A stretch of DNA of 29,466 bases from Peptoniphilus sp034090345 (GTDB lineage: Bacteria > Bacillota > Clostridia > Tissierellales > Peptoniphilaceae). Every line of letters starts with the position of its first letter. Position 1 is the first letter of the stretch. A program made the translations under genes and the position numbers. Positions 22,085-29,466 of the stretch are shown here, piece by piece. The stretch covers positions 1 through 29,466 of the forward strand of contig NZ_JAXDSS010000068.1 of NCBI RefSeq assembly GCF_034090345.1, in the 5' to 3' direction. The notes below the pieces were generated by a model, which was not told the DNA's origin, did no database searches, and saw only the letters and a program-made list of their open reading frames with translations.

Positions 22085-22110
22085 AAAAAAAATCGGACCT
22101 AAGCCCGATT
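22085..22110 (-). terminator. Terminator of rubrerythrin
   Basis: On the minus strand AATCGG (22110-22105), 8-nt loop, CCGATT (22096-22091), then an uninterrupted T run. It lies 20 bp past the rubrerythrin stop. Confidence 0.8.
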
Positions 22111-22129
22111 CATAAAATCAAATTAAATT

Positions 22130-22717
22130 TTAGTAAGTTTCTTTGAAAACTTCAAAATGTGCACGTGGGTGAGCACAAGCCGGACAAACTTCAGGAGCTT
22201 CCATTCCTTCGTGAATATATCCGCAGTTGTTACATTTCCATAGAACTACCTCATCTTTTTTGAATACTCTGTCATTCTTGATATTTTCAAGAAGTTTTCT
22301 ATATCTCTTCTCGTGAGCCTCTTCAACTTCTGCAACTTCTCTAAATACTTTTGCAATCTCAGGGAAGCCTTCCTTTTCTGCAATATCTGCAAATTCAGGA
22401 TACATTTCGCTGGCTTCTTCATGTTCGCCGTCAATTGCGCCTTGCAAGTTTTCCTCAGTTGTTGAGAAAACCACCGGGAAACTTCCTGTAACTTCAATAG
22501 TTTCTCCGGAGTCAAAACTATTCTTTAAAAATTTATAAAATCTCTTAGCATGCTCTTTTTCATTTCTCGCCGTTTCTTCAAATATGTTTTGGATTTGTAC
22601 ATAACCATCCTTTTTTGCTTGTGATGCTGCATAAGTATAGCGCATATTTGCTTGAGATTCTCCTGCGAAAGAAGCCATCAAATTTACTGCTGTTTGTGTA
22701 CCTTTTAAACTCTTCAT
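22130..22717 (-). CDS. rbr: Rubrerythrin
   Basis: A 195-residue peroxide-reducing enzyme of anaerobes, cytoplasmic. The N-terminal ferritin-like four-helix domain keeps the diiron ligands: E20 (GESQANMRY), E53 and H56 (ETARNEKEHAKRF), a GEHEEASEMYP helix around 97-106, and EVAEVEEAHEKRY with E127/E130. The C-terminal rubredoxin domain holds the Fe(Cys)4 site on C162, C165, C178 and C181 (WKCNNCGYIHEG and CPACAHP). Residues E20, E53, H56, E127 and E130 fall at the numbering classic for Desulfovibrio rubrerythrin. GGAGGAAA precedes the ATG at 22717. A single gene with its own terminator; it fits a strict anaerobe that meets oxidative stress. Confidence 0.96.
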   Translation of the reverse strand: MKSLKGTQTAVNLMASFAGESQANMRYTYAASQAKKDGYVQIQNIFEETARNEKEHAKRFYKFLKNSFDSGETIEVTGSFPVVFSTTEENLQGAIDGEHEEASEMYPEFADIAEKEGFPEIAKVFREVAEVEEAHEKRYRKLLENIKNDRVFKKDEVVLWKCNNCGYIHEGMEAPEVCPACAHPRAHFEVFKETY

Positions 22718-22805
22718 AATTTCCTCCTACTATTAAAATAACTTTATCTACTTTTTAATTATTACCCTTATTCAGCGAAATAAACACAATAAGCTAACGA
22801 TTTTC

Positions 22806-24131
22806 CTAAATATAATTGTAAAATTTACCAAGACCGATAATAAATGAAATACCCACTAAAAAAGCCAAAACTTCAGAAACAATAGTCGCAGCCCAAATAC
22901 CACTAAGGCCATAGAAAATAGGCAGCACAAGCACTGCAACTATTTGGAATACAAATGTCCTCATAAACGAAATAATTGCCGACACAAACCCATTGTTAAG
23001 CGCAGTGAAAAAAGAAGATGAAAAAGTGTTAAATCCAACAATTAAAAAAGAAACAGAAAAAATTCTAAAAGCCTTAGATGTCATATTAAAAAGCTCCAAA
23101 TCATAACCTACAAAAACTCTGCTTATAATATCCGTTCCAACTTGAGCCGCTAAAAATAAAACAATACCCGATAAAAATAACAACACCAAGCTCTTCTTCA
23201 ACATATTCTTCAATTCCAAATGATTTTTTGCACCGTAATTATATCCAATAATAGGAGCAGTTCCGATATCATACCCCAAATAAATTGAAATAAATATAAA
23301 TTGAACATACATAATTGCCCCATACGCAGCCACACCATTCTCTCCGGCAAACTTTAAAAGTTGTAAATTATATACTATACTTATCACTGATGTCGATATA
23401 CTTGTCATCACCTCCGACATTCCATTAGAACAAGATTTTAATATGACGTGCCACTTGATATCAGTCTTTGTCAACTTTAAAATACTTTCCTTAGAAACTA
23501 TAAAATATACTAGAGGTATAACTGTACCGGCAGTTTGACTTATACCCGTTGCAAGAGCCGCTCCAAATACCCCCCAGTTAAATCCGACAATAAAAAGAGC
23601 ATCTAAAACCATATTGGCCATACCCGCTAAGACGGTAACCCTTAAGCCAAGCTTGGGATTCTCGGCAGTTACCAAAAAAGTTTGGAAGATATTTTGTAAC
23701 ATATACGAAACATTAAATATCAACAATACTTTTCCATATATCAAGCAATCCGACATCATATCTCTATTTGCTCCAAGAATTATGCAGATGTCCTCTAAGA
23801 ACAAAATGCTGATGATGCTTATACCTATTCCAAAAATTATTGCAAATAAAATAAGCATTGAAAAATGCTTGCCGGCAAGTTCAATTTTCTTTTCCCCAAG
23901 AGTTTTTGACACCAAGGCACTCCCTCCGGTACCTATCATAAAACCAAATCCCCCAATCATAAGTAAAAAAGGAATTATTATGTTTACAGCTGCGAAAGAT
24001 GTCTTGCCTATAAAATTTGAAATAAAAAGTCCATCTATGACCACATAAAAAGAAGTAAACAACATCATAAAAATAGACGGCATACAAAATTCAATTAATT
24101 TTTCATAAGTAAAATGTTCTGATAATTTCAT
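22806..24131 (-). CDS. MATE family efflux transporter
   Basis: A 441-residue protein with about twelve membrane segments and the MATE-typical opening FCMPSIFMMLFTSFYVVIDGLFISNFIGKTSFAAVNIIIPFLLMIGGFGFMIGTGGSALVSKTLGEK. The second-half repeat is around SVISIVYNLQLLKFAGENGVAAYGAIMYVQFIF and IGTAPIIGYNYGAKN. The closest architectural group is MepA/DinF-like Na+- or H+-driven multidrug exporters of Bacillota; the substrate is unknown. GGGGAG lies upstream of the ATG at 24131. A TGAAAA-17-TATAAT promoter may lie at 24189-24161 on the minus strand. No terminator is visible before rubrerythrin 89 bp downstream, so read-through is possible. Confidence 0.93.
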   Translation of the reverse strand: MKLSEHFTYEKLIEFCMPSIFMMLFTSFYVVIDGLFISNFIGKTSFAAVNIIIPFLLMIGGFGFMIGTGGSALVSKTLGEKKIELAGKHFSMLILFAIIFGIGISIISILFLEDICIILGANRDMMSDCLIYGKVLLIFNVSYMLQNIFQTFLVTAENPKLGLRVTVLAGMANMVLDALFIVGFNWGVFGAALATGISQTAGTVIPLVYFIVSKESILKLTKTDIKWHVILKSCSNGMSEVMTSISTSVISIVYNLQLLKFAGENGVAAYGAIMYVQFIFISIYLGYDIGTAPIIGYNYGAKNHLELKNMLKKSLVLLFLSGIVLFLAAQVGTDIISRVFVGYDLELFNMTSKAFRIFSVSFLIVGFNTFSSSFFTALNNGFVSAIISFMRTFVFQIVAVLVLPIFYGLSGIWAATIVSEVLAFLVGISFIIGLGKFYNYI

Positions 24132-24233
24132 TTTTTCTCCCCAAATACATTGATTATCTTATTATACATTATTACCAATTAATTTTTCATTCACGTATAT
24201 TTTAGAAGTACTTAATTTTGGTGTTTATTAAAA

Positions 24234-24385
24234 TTGCAACTAATACATACTACAATTTCAAATTTAAATATATAAATTCTAAAGTTTTAAATAAAAAATT
24301 GTTTATATCTTTGATAGAAAATAGTTTAATTTGATATTGCAATTTAGGATTAAAAAATATTTTTAATATCGGTAATTAGTTGCAA
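24234..24385. repeat. Long-range inverted repeat in the intergenic region
   Basis: TTGCAACTAAT (24234-24244) faces ATTAGTTGCAA (24375-24385), perfect 11-bp arms 130 bp apart. The right arm contains the -35 of the SLH-gene promoter. The rest of 24132-24379 is AT-rich without genes. Confidence 0.35.
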
Positions 24386-24427
24386 ATAAGTAGTTTAAGA
24401 AGTAAAATATAAATGATATTTAATATC
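24380..24427 (+). promoter_or_regulatory. Promoter and palindromic operator candidate of the SLH protein gene
   Basis: TTGCAA (24380-24385), a 17-nt spacer, then TAAAAT (24403-24408). A perfect palindrome GATATT-T-AATATC (24415-24427) covers the expected start site. AAGGAGG (24441-24447) leads to the ATG at 24452. Confidence 0.5.
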
Positions 24428-24451
24428 AAAAATAATTTTTAAGGAGGATTT

Positions 24452-27400
24452 ATGAAATTTAAAAGAATAATTTTCATGGCAATTTGTATGATGCTTTTAT
24501 TTAATGGCATTACAGTTTTTGCTAAACCTATGGCAGGTAGTATAGATGGCAAGGCATTGTCTTTAGGTAGGGTTTCAATTGATCAAACTCTTACAAAGGT
24601 CAAGATAGAGCCTAAAGAGGAAGCTGAGAATATTACGGGGGTTACTATTGATTCTATTTTTAAATTACAAAGATCAGGATTTCAAGGAGTAAATTTTTCA
24701 TCTCAGCCATCTTATTGTGTAAAAGAAGGGGAACTCTATATAAAGACTCTTAAGAATAAACATACAATAACAGTACATACTAAAGCAGGAGATTACCATT
24801 TTATCTTTAAAGGTGATTCAAAAAATGGAATTTTCGAAAGGATAGATTTTGCACATAAGCCGAATAAAAAAATACATGTGAAGTTGGAAGGCTATTTTGA
24901 ATCTGCGCTTAAGGGTCAAAAAAAGTATGATGGCATTTCAGGGGCGACAGGCTCAGCCAAGGCGAATGAAAATAGTAATATCAAGGTAATGGTTGCAGAA
25001 ACGGAACCTAATGTATTACCGAAAAATGAAGATTGGATTGAATTGGGAAAATCTAATATAGAGACAGATAAGGGTAAGACAAAAATTATTTTAGCTAAAG
25101 AATCGGGAATGACTCCAATGTACAATTCGAATTCCAGCTCGGTTACTTTGTCTGGTACACCTGAAAATCCCAGTAATTATCAAGTAAGCATTAAACTTGT
25201 AGATATATATGGCAGAGAAGCGGAAAGCAAGCCGGCTTGGTTTTCTGTTGTAGATATTGAAAATGTATTTTTAGATAAGGTTTTTGAAGATGTAAATAAC
25301 AGATTAAAGGTTACAAATAATGTTCTGTTCACACAGGATCCGTGGTATATAGCACATTTTAACCAAAAAAAACCTGAGGAAGGTAAAAATGAACAGTTTA
25401 TTGTTCCTAAAAATGTTCATTTGTGGCAAGGTTCAAAGGAGAGCGGAGTTTATGGTGTTTTAGGCAAGATATTGCCGGCAACTAATAAAGAGCCGGACAG
25501 AGCCAAAGGGGAATATCACAAGTGGGAAGATAAGATACCAACACAAGATTTTATATTGAAAGAGGGTACTAACCTCACTATGGCATATATGAAGGTGCTT
25601 TCCGGAGTAAATATTATAGTTGAAAAGGGTGCGGTATTAAATTTATATGATTCTTCAATTTTTGGAAAAATTACAGTTGATGGAGGTACTTTAAGAGTAA
25701 ATTATGATACGGAAGGCAAGTTTACCGGTGATATAGAGGCAAAAAATCCAAATAAATTAATATCCGGAACATCGATACAGGGTCAGATAATTTTAAAAAA
25801 TGGAGCGGTGCTGGAAGATTCATATGTGTACTCACATACAAACAATCTGGTAGATGGGGGAGCTGCGCTTGAAAATATAAGACCTGTTGTATTGGTCCAA
25901 GGAAAGGCTTTTATCAAAGGCAATGTCTTTGTAAGAGGGGATGAGTCGCCGACAGGAGAGGATAAGCAAACTAAAAAGGTATATAGGGGACAGAATGCAA
26001 TGGCTATAGAGAATGGAAGTCTCACAATAGCTGATAAATCTTCTTTGTATTTATATGGAGGAGGAACTAATGTTACAACATCTTTAGGAGGAAATGCGCT
26101 TGAGTTAAAAGATGGAAAAGTTTTAGGCGAAGGAACTCTTGTTGCAATGGGAGGAGTAGGACATGATCCGATCAAGGATGAGAATATAGCAGGTTATGCA
26201 GTTGTTGGCAGAGGAGATATTTCTTGTGAAAAGGTCTATTTAAGATCCGGAAATGCTTATGCAGGAAGTGAGGAACAAAGAGCGATTAAGAGTAATGATG
26301 GTATTAAAATTCATAAGAATGTAAAGGGAAAGATCATTGACTCTAAAGGAGGGGATGGAGAGTACAGGGAATATTGGAAAAGGTCGTCTATACCGTATAA
26401 AGTAGATTCACTAATACCAAATGAAATATTACGACCTGATGGTGATGAAAAAATATCTGGAGAGGCAGTTCCAGCGGATATTTTTAAACCGGGCAAAAAG
26501 ATAAAAAGAGTTGATTTAAAATCATCTAATGTATATCAAAAATCTATAGCAGTAACTTTAAATGACGAGGGCAGAGCTTGGTTAGAAGAAATTAAGAATA
26601 AACAGGCAAAAGTAAAGGTCAATAATCAAGAATTGACTGAAGTTAGCGATAATGCGAGAGGCTATAGAGTAGATGCAAATCAATTTTATGCAACGGGTCT
26701 TAAAATAGGTGAAGAAGTAATTATAGAAGTTGAAGGTTTTGCGCCGGTATTATTAAGAGCAACGGCAGTGGATGTATTTAATGAGTACAATTTGCAAGTT
26801 GTTGATCGGAAAGATAATTTAGATGATACATCTGTAATTATTCCGGAAGTTGATATTACTGATGAGGATGTCAATGCTGCTAAGGTTGTTGTAAAAAATA
26901 TTGTGGATTCTATTGCTTTAGAGAAGTTGGAATTAAAGGGGGTTAATATAACCAGGAATACTGATTCAATCAATAAATTTAAGGAAGCTGTTAAAGAAGC
27001 TAAAGAATTAGCCAATGCTAAAAATCAACTTAGCAAAGCGGAAAGAGAAAAATTAGTTAATTTTGGAACTGAAGAAAATGGCAGATATAAAGGTTTTGAT
27101 GAGATAGTTAAGTACATAAAACCGGAATTGGCAATAGAGGGAATTAAAGAAGTAAGAAATAAACATGATAATACAAAGTTACATGTAAAGTTGAGTGGCG
27201 GAAAGGTTAAATTTAAAACTCTTTTGGAAAATGTGACGAAAGAAGGGGAATCTTCTTTAGTTGTTTACAGAATTGACAAAAATGAGTATGAGGCTAAAAT
27301 TGATACTTTGGCGGGTGCTACACCTAAATTTGAAAAGAATTTATTAGAGAACAAGTATTACGATATAGAAAATTTAAAAGATGAGTATGTTATAAGTTTT

Positions 27401-29466
27401 AATGAAAATGAATTAATGAGTGATTATCCGAACACAGAGCTTTTAAAAGTTGTGTTCAGAGTAAAGTTATATGATGGAATATATGTTGAGAATAGCGATT
27501 TTGTATTTTTGAATAATAAAAATAAAGTAAAACCAAGTCCCAAACCGACCCCTGCACCGGAAGATCCTAAAGATGTGGACAGTGTTACAGGTCAAAAATT
27601 AAGAGTTGAGAAGGATATAACCTTAAGAGGTCATGTGGAATATGAGAATGAAACTACAGGTCAAAGAGAAACCGGGCACTATGAATATAGAAAATTAGTG
27701 AGAAACGGCGAGGGAAAAGTATATAAAACTGAGAAAACTAAAATTGAAGAAGGATATATTGAAGGTTATCCGGACGGAAGTTTTAAGCCGGAAAATTCGA
27801 TAACAAGAGCAGAAGCTGCAACAATGATGATGAAAATGCAAGGGAACAAAGTGTCATCAAGCTTGAGGACAGGTTTTTCGGATGCTGAAGATTCTTGGTA
27901 CAATCAGGCATTAAACTATGCAGTTAACAACAATATGCTTTTAGCTGACGGGAATAAAATAAGACCTAATGATGCGATTACAAGAGCCGAGTTTGCAAGG
28001 CTTGTAATGCCGGTGTTAAGAGACAATGAGCAAAGAGCACCATTTGTGGATATAAAGGGAGATAAATTTGAAAAGGCGATAGATATTGCGTATTCAAATG
28101 GAATAATAATTGGCTATCCTGACGGAAGCTTTAAGCCGGAAAATTCGATAACAAGAGCAGAAGCTGTTACAATGATGAATAGAATTTCTAAAAAATATCT
28201 TAGTTTGGCTGAATTAAATTCAAATGCGTCAAAGCTTAAGAGTTTTTCAGATGTTTTAAAAAATCACTGGGCATATAGAGAAATTATGTCAGCTATAAAC
28301 TACAATATGTTAAATACAAGAACTGAAGTGGTTTATGGATATGAGCCTACCACTTATGAAACTTTAGAGAGAGTTTGGGTTGTGGATAGACCGGAAAAAT
28401 CAACAGTCAGAAGAGAAGTGGCTTATGAAAATAGAACTCTTGAAGATTCTGACAAGAAAATTAAAGTTCTAGGGAATATACAAAAAACAGCTGAGTTGAA
28501 ATTAGCGGACAAAGTTATAAGTGATAATGGAGAGAGCGTAATTGTAATTCCACAATCAGTTTATCAATGGTTAAAATCTGAACCTGTAAATAAATATGAG
28601 ATATTAAAATCTTATCAAGCGTATCTCACAGGGGGACACAAAAATAAATTGGAAGCAGTTTTTGAAGTAGGTCAAAACTATGAGGGCAAGATTTTAAAAG
28701 TATTACACATTGTTGATGGTAAACTTGTTGAGTCTGATGTTGAAGTTAAAGACGGAAAAGTTTCATTAAACGTTGATGAATTGAATTCTTTTGTAATACT
28801 GACAGAAGCCAAGCAGCAACCTAAAGAAAAGACAGAAGTTGAAAAAGTTCAAGAAAAGATTGGAAATATAGGCAAAGTTGATGAGTATAGCGGAGAGAAG
28901 ATAAAAGAAGCTTTTACAGCATATGGAGTGTTGAGCGAAGCAGATAAAAAGGCTGTAAGTGCAGACAAGTTGTTTAAAAGCATAAAAGAATTCTCAAGGC
29001 TTAGTCAAAACAAAGGTGTGACTGTAAAAGAAGGTCAAGGACAGGTAATTGATAAGAAAACTGATAATTTACAACCAATAGTTTCTACAGCTGAGAATAA
29101 GGACTTTATTTGTGTGATGATGGATGAAAATATAGTAGATGAAAAGGACTATACTAGAACAGAGGGAAGCACAAAAATAGAGTTCAAAAAAGACTATATA
29201 GATGAATTACAAAAGGGTCAACACGATGTCTTGATAGTTTCTTCAAGCGGGACTGCAAAGACAATTTTAAAAATAGAAGATAAAGACAAAGAAAAGAAGA
29301 AAGAAGAAGAATTAAATAAAGACAGAGAAAAGAAGAAAGAAGAAAAAGAAAAAAAGGATAAATCGGAGTTAAAGAAAGTAAAATTTGAAGGCAAAGATCT
29401 ACTGGGGAAATTCCCGACTAAAGGAATAAAAGTAAATCTTGCAGACAGTGATAGCAGAACTTGGAT
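24452..29466 (+). CDS. Large secreted SLH-domain surface protein (runs off the right edge)
   Basis: The frame is open from ATG 24452 (AAGGAGG upstream) to the window end, at least 1671 residues. A signal peptide (KFKRIIFMAICMMLLFNGITVFA) is followed by ~1000 residues of extracellular sequence. Within this, a region around 380-620 is rich in Gly/Ala and short hydrophobic strands (VEKGAVLNLYDSSIFGKITVDGGTL, ENGSLTIADKSSLYLYGGG) and reads like a parallel beta-helix. A proline linker (KPSPKPTPAPEDP, about 1028) leads to SLH modules: YPDGSFKPENSITRAEA at ~1106 and ~1222, a degenerate ITRAEFARL copy between them, and a weak fourth (FSDVLKNHWAYREI). At least 400 further residues follow, including a Lys/Glu linker near 1610-1640. 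SLH modules bind cell-wall polysaccharide, so the rest probably works at the surface as an adhesin or structural protein. Internal rather than terminal SLH placement is less usual. Confidence 0.93.
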   Translation, partial: MKFKRIIFMAICMMLLFNGITVFAKPMAGSIDGKALSLGRVSIDQTLTKVKIEPKEEAENITGVTIDSIFKLQRSGFQGVNFSSQPSYCVKEGELYIKTLKNKHTITVHTKAGDYHFIFKGDSKNGIFERIDFAHKPNKKIHVKLEGYFESALKGQKKYDGISGATGSAKANENSNIKVMVAETEPNVLPKNEDWIELGKSNIETDKGKTKIILAKESGMTPMYNSNSSSVTLSGTPENPSNYQVSIKLVDIYGREAESKPAWFSVVDIENVFLDKVFEDVNNRLKVTNNVLFTQDPWYIAHFNQKKPEEGKNEQFIVPKNVHLWQGSKESGVYGVLGKILPATNKEPDRAKGEYHKWEDKIPTQDFILKEGTNLTMAYMKVLSGVNIIVEKGAVLNLYDSSIFGKITVDGGTLRVNYDTEGKFTGDIEAKNPNKLISGTSIQGQIILKNGAVLEDSYVYSHTNNLVDGGAALENIRPVVLVQGKAFIKGNVFVRGDESPTGEDKQTKKVYRGQNAMAIENGSLTIADKSSLYLYGGGTNVTTSLGGNALELKDGKVLGEGTLVAMGGVGHDPIKDENIAGYAVVGRGDISCEKVYLRSGNAYAGSEEQRAIKSNDGIKIHKNVKGKIIDSKGGDGEYREYWKRSSIPYKVDSLIPNEILRPDGDEKISGEAVPADIFKPGKKIKRVDLKSSNVYQKSIAVTLNDEGRAWLEEIKNKQAKVKVNNQELTEVSDNARGYRVDANQFYATGLKIGEEVIIEVEGFAPVLLRATAVDVFNEYNLQVVDRKDNLDDTSVIIPEVDITDEDVNAAKVVVKNIVDSIALEKLELKGVNITRNTDSINKFKEAVKEAKELANAKNQLSKAEREKLVNFGTEENGRYKGFDEIVKYIKPELAIEGIKEVRNKHDNTKLHVKLSGGKVKFKTLLENVTKEGESSLVVYRIDKNEYEAKIDTLAGATPKFEKNLLENKYYDIENLKDEYVISFNENELMSDYPNTELLKVVFRVKLYDGIYVENSDFVFLNNKNKVKPSPKPTPAPEDPKDVDSVTGQKLRVEKDITLRGHVEYENETTGQRETGHYEYRKLVRNGEGKVYKTEKTKIEEGYIEGYPDGSFKPENSITRAEAATMMMKMQGNKVSSSLRTGFSDAEDSWYNQALNYAVNNNMLLADGNKIRPNDAITRAEFARLVMPVLRDNEQRAPFVDIKGDKFEKAIDIAYSNGIIIGYPDGSFKPENSITRAEAVTMMNRISKKYLSLAELNSNASKLKSFSDVLKNHWAYREIMSAINYNMLNTRTEVVYGYEPTTYETLERVWVVDRPEKSTVRREVAYENRTLEDSDKKIKVLGNIQKTAELKLADKVISDNGESVIVIPQSVYQWLKSEPVNKYEILKSYQAYLTGGHKNKLEAVFEVGQNYEGKILKVLHIVDGKLVESDVEVKDGKVSLNVDELNSFVILTEAKQQPKEKTEVEKVQEKIGNIGKVDEYSGEKIKEAFTAYGVLSEADKKAVSADKLFKSIKEFSRLSQNKGVTVKEGQGQVIDKKTDNLQPIVSTAENKDFICVMMDENIVDEKDYTRTEGSTKIEFKKDYIDELQKGQHDVLIVSSSGTAKTILKIEDKDKEKKKEEELNKDREKKKEEKEKKDKSELKKVKFEGKDLLGKFPTKGIKVNLADSDSRTW
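27764..28165 (+). repeat. Internal SLH repeat pair
   Basis: The 54-bp segments 27764-27817 and 28112-28165 encode the same 18 residues (GYPDGSFKPENSITRAEA) and differ at three synonymous positions. They are 348 bp (116 codons) apart, and a diverged module lies between. This points to recent duplication or conversion inside the gene. Confidence 0.8.

Noticed and set aside
23614..24048. Plus-strand open frame of 144 codons opposite the MATE gene
   Set aside because: It lies entirely inside the well-supported MATE coding sequence, reads as low-complexity Ile/Lys/Pro-rich protein and has no ribosome binding site. It is a shadow frame.
24916..27015. Several minus-strand open frames of 60-130 codons opposite the SLH protein gene
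   Set aside because: They are Ser/Pro/Leu-rich antisense shadows of a continuous plus-strand frame with signal peptide and SLH modules.

Overview
The window looks like chromosomal DNA from a low-GC, strictly anaerobic Gram-positive (Bacillota), most likely in or near the Tissierellia/Peptoniphilaceae. That placement is an inference. It rests on the AT-rich sequence, strong AGGAGG ribosome binding sites, AGA-dominated arginine codons, a two-domain rubrerythrin, a YfcC-type carrier, an S-layer-homology (SLH) surface protein and the xpaC-telA pair. No rRNA, tRNA, CRISPR array, transposase or phage gene was seen.

Layout. (1) 1-1600, minus strand: a GntR-type regulator, then a molybdenum-hydroxylase operon (2Fe-2S subunit, then a truncated FAD subunit) with a clear promoter and a palindromic operator candidate. 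(2) 1690-3970: the xpaC-telA operon. (3) 4040-6825: an accessory island with a secreted protein of unknown function, a divergent membrane-anchored protein, a degraded stretch, and a two-gene cassette (secreted protein plus small membrane protein). The cassette's first gene appears to start with ATT. (4) 6850-13055: the conserved chromosome-maintenance core mnmE-mnmG-rsmG-parA-parB. Two parS-like palindromes sit inside a duplicated ~93-bp unit between rsmG and parA. (5) 13052-14395: a PhzF-family enzyme coupled to parB and a small membrane-anchored protein. (6) 14470-15557: a second secreted-protein/membrane-protein cassette, bracketed by an exact 17-bp direct repeat embedded in two near-identical terminators. 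(7) 15576-18740: a DUF1002 exported protein and a divergent YfcC-family carrier. The gap between them holds a cluster of DnaA-box-like sequences. (8) 18760-21746: two mosaic S41 peptidase paralogs around a small membrane protein. (9) 21747-24190: a palindromic, MITE-like non-coding element, rubrerythrin and a MATE transporter. (10) 24380-end: a very large secreted SLH protein that runs off the window.

How it fits together. The core genes handle tRNA wobble-uridine modification (MnmE/MnmG), 16S rRNA methylation (RsmG) and chromosome segregation (ParA/ParB on the nearby parS sites), an arrangement typical of the origin-proximal region in Bacillota. Surface and secreted functions surround the core: bacteriocin-like cassettes on both sides, membrane-anchored S41 peptidases and the SLH protein. 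The two cassettes, placed directly next to the core, are the best candidates for an undescribed system. I read each as a secreted effector with its own membrane-embedded immunity-like partner. This is inferred from architecture only.
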